Below are positions 5,902 through 7,982 of a stretch of DNA of 7,982 nt, in pieces. Position numbers and translations under genes: made by a program. Source of the stretch: CAZXYF01 sp964644705 (GTDB lineage Bacteria; Planctomycetota; Brocadiia; SM23-32); NCBI GenBank assembly GCA_964644705.1, contig CAZXYF010000144.1:1-7982 (forward strand), written 5' to 3'. Under the pieces are notes generated by a model that saw nothing but the letters and a program-made list of their open reading frames with translations, searched no databases and was not told the origin of the DNA. Each line of letters begins with the position of its first letter. Position 1 is the stretch's first letter.

Positions 5902-5973
5902 AGGTCTATTCGGGTCGGACCATCCGAAGTCCTTGTTGGCGGGTTGATTATGACAAAAAAGGCCTTTATATGA
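5902..5973 (+). pseudogene. Detached 3' end of the interrupted small membrane-protein gene
   Basis: This is the part of the ancestral 70-codon gene left downstream of the element, beginning with the second AGGTCTAT copy. In the restored frame it encodes IRVGPSEVLVGGLIMTKKAFI and stops at TGA (5971-5973). The stop overlaps ATG 5970 as ATGA, the arrangement of translationally coupled genes. It is no longer read from the gene's own start, because the element introduces a stop at its left end. Confidence 0.7.
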
Positions 5974-6218
5974 GGTTTAGACGGGCCATTTTATGGGGGG
6001 ATGGGATTCTAAGGGTTGTGGGGTTACGGATTGATGCATTCTTTTGGCAGGGCTACAATGATGCTGCGTGGTGGATAGATCTTATACTTTTCCGTGAATC
6101 AGTGCGTTATCGTTTGCGGCGACCGGATGGAGGATGCGGACCATGTCCCCGTGCAAGTCCGCATCGTTGCTTAGAAGCGGGACAAGCCCGGACTCACACG
6201 GATGGGCACGGGCACTGA
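5970..6218 (+). CDS. Hypothetical 82-aa protein, formerly coupled to the interrupted gene
   Basis: The start ATG overlaps the stop of the ancestral upstream gene (ATGA), and AAGG (5959-5962) lies seven bases upstream, which together make the start credible. The first 50 residues (MRFRRAILWGDGILRVVGLR, then IDAFFWQGYNDAAWWIDLIL) are rich in aromatic and basic residues and could form an amphipathic or peripheral membrane helix. From about residue 54 the sequence turns to R/P/G/H/C-rich low complexity (RRPDGGCGPCPRASPHRC and onwards). That part is encoded by a hairpin (6133-6165) and a CAAGCCCGG repeat, so the real C-terminus may have been replaced by repeat sequence. No family is recognised. 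If the start depends on coupling, the element upstream would lower its translation. Confidence 0.35.
   Translation: MRFRRAILWGDGILRVVGLRIDAFFWQGYNDAAWWIDLILFRESVRYRLRRPDGGCGPCPRASPHRCLEAGQARTHTDGHGH
6133..6165. repeat. Perfect 9-bp stem hairpin upstream of the four-helix-bundle gene
   Basis: GATGCGGAC (6133-6141) pairs with GTCCGCATC (6157-6165) around a 15-nt loop. No T-run follows. It lies in the low-complexity 3' half of the 5970-6218 frame and about 100 nt before the four-helix-bundle start. Confidence 0.6.
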
Positions 6219-6237
6219 CTTACGGGGATGGATACGG
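6178..6237. repeat. CGGGACAAGCCCG hairpin followed by imperfect CACGGATGG repeats
   Basis: CGGGACAAGCCCG (6178-6190) is identical to 116-128. It is followed by two related G+C-rich blocks, CACGGATGGGCACGG (6197-6211) and ACGGGGATGGATACGG (6222-6237). Similar GGACGGA-type runs recur inside the adjacent four-helix-bundle gene at 6683-6740. These repeats appear to belong to the flank of that gene. Confidence 0.5.
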
Positions 6238-6256
6238 CGTGGTGAAGAGAGAATGG

Positions 6257-6263
6257 AAAGGAG
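6257..6263 (+). promoter_or_regulatory. Ribosome site that favours a GTG start for the four-helix-bundle gene
   Basis: AAAGGAG lies seven bases before GTG 6271. ATG codons further upstream (6202 and 6253) have no comparable site and would add residues that look like translated repeat. Confidence 0.65.
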
Positions 6264-6270
6264 ATCTGGC

Positions 6271-6945
6271 GTGGGTGCAGAGGAACCTTTGATCCAGAAA
6301 CACGGGGGGTATCGTAACCTGAAAACGTTCCAAATCGGACGCCTCATTTATGACGTTACCGTTCGCTTTTGTGATCTTTACATCGATATCCGAAGCCGCA
6401 CACACGACCAGATGGTGCAGGCGGCACGGTCGGGCGTTCAGAACATCGCCGAGGGAAGCAAAGCGTCCGGCACGTCCAAAAAGATGGAACTCAAATTGAC
6501 CAATGTTGCCCGGGCCAGTCTGGAAGAGCTGAAACTTGATTACGAGGATTTTCTCCGGCAACGTGGACTGCCCCAATTAGAACCTGACCACCCGGCGCTC
6601 AAGCGGTTCAAAACCCGCCGTTGCTCGACGTTGAAGGAGGTGCAGGACTGGGCCAGGAAGGAACGGGAACGAGCACAAGAACACGGACGGATGCGGAGGG
6701 GCACCGACGAGAAAGCCGGGGCCGATGGTGATCCGTCCGTTTCTGTCGGTGGCGGTCCGTGTGAGTCCGTGTCATATCGCGCCCTGGCGGCCAATGCCGC
6801 GCTTTCCCTGCTGAACTTGTGCTGCTATCTTCTTGAACGGCAGGTCGCAGCGCAGGCGGAAGCCTTTGGAGAAGAGGGCGGTTTCACCGAAAGAATGTAT
6901 CGGGTCAGGAAAAAAAGGAGAAACCGGAATCAGCAAAATCACTAA
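6271..6945 (+). CDS. Four-helix-bundle protein with suffix domain (23S IVS-protein type)
   Basis: 224 aa from GTG 6271. Residues 11-100 match the four-helix-bundle family related to proteins encoded in 23S rRNA intervening sequences and to the accessory protein of diversity-generating retroelements. Visible segments are GGYRNLKTFQIGRLIYDVTV, MVQAARSGVQNIAEGSKASG (48-67) and NVARASLEELKLDYEDFLRQ. Residues 101-135 begin the C-terminal suffix region, an acidic/basic helix (TLKEVQDWARKERERAQEHG). Residues 140-166 are a G/D/S-rich linker encoded by inverted GGACGGA arms. The last helix follows (YRALAANAALSLLNLCCYLL, 169-188), then a basic tail. Known members bind nucleic acid or act as structural pentamers, but the function of the suffix type is not known. 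No reverse transcriptase or rRNA is nearby, so any retroelement link is unsupported. The hairpins around it suggest it travels as its own small unit. Confidence 0.85.
   Translation: MGAEEPLIQKHGGYRNLKTFQIGRLIYDVTVRFCDLYIDIRSRTHDQMVQAARSGVQNIAEGSKASGTSKKMELKLTNVARASLEELKLDYEDFLRQRGLPQLEPDHPALKRFKTRRCSTLKEVQDWARKERERAQEHGRMRRGTDEKAGADGDPSVSVGGGPCESVSYRALAANAALSLLNLCCYLLERQVAAQAEAFGEEGGFTERMYRVRKKRRNRNQQNH
6683..6740. repeat. 10-bp inverted repeat inside the linker of the four-helix-bundle gene
   Basis: ACGGACGGAT (6683-6692) and ATCCGTCCGT (6731-6740) are perfect complements 38 nt apart. They bracket most of the codons for the low-complexity linker. GTCCGTG copies follow at about 6755-6772 and can pair with CACGGAC at 6682-6688. 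The segment looks like repeat DNA accommodated in frame rather than conserved protein. Confidence 0.6.
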
Positions 6946-6957
6946 AAATCCCCGCGG

Positions 6958-6966
6958 CAAGCCCGG
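6958..6966 (+). repeat. CAAGCCCGG repeat after the four-helix-bundle gene
   Basis: This nine-base copy matches 6183-6191 and 121-129 exactly, and 7972-7980 on the other strand. It begins 12 nt after the gene's stop, so direct copies flank the gene. The rest of the gap up to 7102 shows no gene and no terminator. Confidence 0.5.
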
Positions 6967-7102
6967 CGGATTCTGATAAAGATAAAGAATCACGCGTCTC
7001 GAAACGCTATTTTGGACGGGCCTGAGTATAGCAGTATACATCATTCTCAGAATGCCGAAATGTTGGCGTACAAAGATTGTCGTTCACCGTTCCCGCGATA
7101 TT

Positions 7103-7717
7103 CTATCGACGTCCCACGTAGCGGATGAGACTGTGTTTGTGCTGTTCTCCGTGTGTGGTGTCCGTTACCGAGTGAGTCTGGCAGTGCACCGGATCGAGGG
7201 GGCTGAATAGCTGCTTCAGGTTCTCGGGAGAAAAATAGTTTTTGACGAGCGGGGCGAACTCGCTCGCCGTTTCCCCGTCCCGGGCACCGGGATCATCGGG
7301 TGTGAATTCCTCAGTCACCAGCAATCCTCCCGGACACAGGGCCTCGGTCATTCGCGCGGCGACCTCCTCGATTACTCCGGGATCCAGATGGCACAGCACC
7401 GATATCGTCAGGACTACATCGTAGGACTGTCCGTTGAGCGGATACTGTGAGATATCCTTACAGGCCACCTGAATGGGGAGGCCCTCATTCTCCGCCGTTT
7501 CATACAGCGCACGGGTGGCGGTCCGGGAGGAGTCCACGGCCGTTACCTGGTGGCCCTGCCGCGCAAGATGCAAGGCGTTTCGTCCCTGACCGCTCCCGAC
7601 GTCCAGAATGCGGAGTTTCCCCCCTTCGGGGATGTATTTGTCCACCCATCGGCTGGGTTCCTGCCCGAAATAGTCGGGGGCGGTTGAATAACTGTTTTCA
7701 TATTCGGAATGTTCCAT
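7103..7717 (-). CDS. Class I SAM-dependent methyltransferase
   Basis: 204 aa, cytosolic. Motif I, the SAM-binding glycine loop, is ILDVGSGQGRNALHLA (residues 37-52). The acidic residue that ends the second strand is in VTAVDSS (58-64). Motif IV is YDVVLTISVLCHLDP (99-113), followed by the LCPGGLLVTEEF segment (127-138). The arrangement resembles TehB/UbiE-like small-molecule methyltransferases, but no substrate-specific feature is visible. Start choice is uncertain. In-frame ATGs occur at 7717, 7735 and 7807, none with a strong ribosome site; 7717 is chosen because family-like sequence begins at MEHSEYENSY. The promoter at 7860-7888 is compatible with all three. It stands alone on the minus strand, facing the plus-strand four-helix-bundle gene tail to tail. 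Confidence 0.85.
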   Translation of the reverse strand: MEHSEYENSYSTAPDYFGQEPSRWVDKYIPEGGKLRILDVGSGQGRNALHLARQGHQVTAVDSSRTATRALYETAENEGLPIQVACKDISQYPLNGQSYDVVLTISVLCHLDPGVIEEVAARMTEALCPGGLLVTEEFTPDDPGARDGETASEFAPLVKNYFSPENLKQLFSPLDPVHCQTHSVTDTTHGEQHKHSLIRYVGRR

Positions 7718-7843
7718 AGCGTGCTGGCGCTCCATTGTCTGTTGGTCAGGGAGCGGATTCTTCCGGCGCGGGCCCAGGTCTGTCCACAACAGTGTTTCGG
7801 GGTACATGGCTCTTTGTCCCCGCAGCCGAACCCATTTCAAAAA

Positions 7844-7921
7844 CGGTATTAATAAGACGATTTTAGGCGGTTAGGGCCACCGCAACAATATATTGCGGGC
7901 TCAAGACCGTCTTATAACCGG
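7844..7921. repeat. Nested palindrome flanked by TCAAAAA direct repeats
   Basis: ATAAGACG (7852-7859) pairs with CGTCTTAT (7908-7915). CCGCAA (7880-7885) pairs with TTGCGG (7893-7898) inside it, and CGGT/ACCG extend the outer arms imperfectly. TCAAAAA occurs at 7837-7843 and again at 7922-7928, directly outside. It may be a very small palindromic element or simply a structured promoter region; the flanking repeat is A-rich and could be chance. Confidence 0.4.
7860..7888 (-). promoter_or_regulatory. Sigma-70 type promoter for the methyltransferase
   Basis: On the minus strand TTGTTG (7883-7888) and TAAAAT (7860-7865) are separated by exactly 17 nt, matching consensus at four and five of six positions. 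The start of transcription would be near 7853, giving a leader of about 46 nt to ATG 7807 or 136 nt to ATG 7717. The spacer contains an inverted repeat, GCGGT (7867-7871) with ACCGC (7879-7883), which could be an operator. Confidence 0.55.
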
Positions 7922-7929
7922 TCAAAAAG

Positions 7930-7982
7930 GTAAACATTCGGTAAACCACGTTATTCCAGATGGGCCTGCTGCCGGGCTTGTC
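7930..7982 (+). repeat. IS66-like terminal segment running off the window
   Basis: It begins GTAAACATTCGGT (7930-7942) followed by AAACCACG. The shape is that of the element end at 5717, and it is the inverted counterpart of 119-173, including the block GCCGGGCTTGTC at the window edge. The rest lies outside, so its length and coding content are unknown. If it is a true end, TCAAAAAG (7922-7929) should be repeated beyond the far end. Confidence 0.55.

Overview
The window reads as a chromosomal accessory stretch of an uncultured-type Gram-negative bacterium. A signal-peptide protein with an AxA cleavage site and a lipobox lipoprotein point to an outer-membrane cell plan. The four-helix-bundle protein with a C-terminal suffix domain, together with IS66-like repeat ends, recalls the PVC group (Kiritimatiellota/Verrucomicrobiota) or Desulfobacterota. 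That assignment is inference from family impressions; no rRNA or marker gene is present.

Layout. Bases 1-416 are repeat-derived: hairpins and two outward-facing IS66-like termini. Bases 417-2093 (minus strand) carry a two-gene operon, a short-chain dehydrogenase/reductase followed 15 nt later by an AEC-family transporter. A weak promoter and a 16-bp palindrome lie upstream of it. Bases 2212-2885 are mostly non-coding, with one possible 55-codon minus-strand gene ending in a CPACGSLC motif. From about 2820 to 5973 the sequence becomes visibly more A+T-rich and all genes are on the plus strand. An extended -10 promoter overlaps an inverted repeat. It is followed by a two-TM small protein, a 480-aa exported HEAT-repeat protein, a decayed coding fragment, a 137-aa lipoprotein and a small one-TM protein. 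I recognise no named system here; it looks like an uncharacterised cell-envelope cluster.

The clearest event in the window is a 185-bp non-autonomous element at 5717-5901. It has 13-bp perfect terminal inverted repeats beginning GTAA and an exact 8-bp target duplication (AGGTCTAT), both hallmarks of the IS66 family. It sits inside the last small membrane-protein gene. Removing the element and one target copy restores a continuous 70-codon frame whose stop overlaps the next ORF (5970) as ATGA. The insertion has therefore shortened the protein to 50 aa and separated it from a translationally coupled partner.

Bases 6133-6970 contain a four-helix-bundle/suffix-domain gene framed by hairpins and short CAAGCCCGG repeats. 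Bases 7103-7717 (minus strand) encode a class I SAM-dependent methyltransferase whose best promoter lies inside a nested palindrome (7844-7921). The window ends at 7930-7982 in another IS66-like terminus, related in inverted orientation to 119-173.
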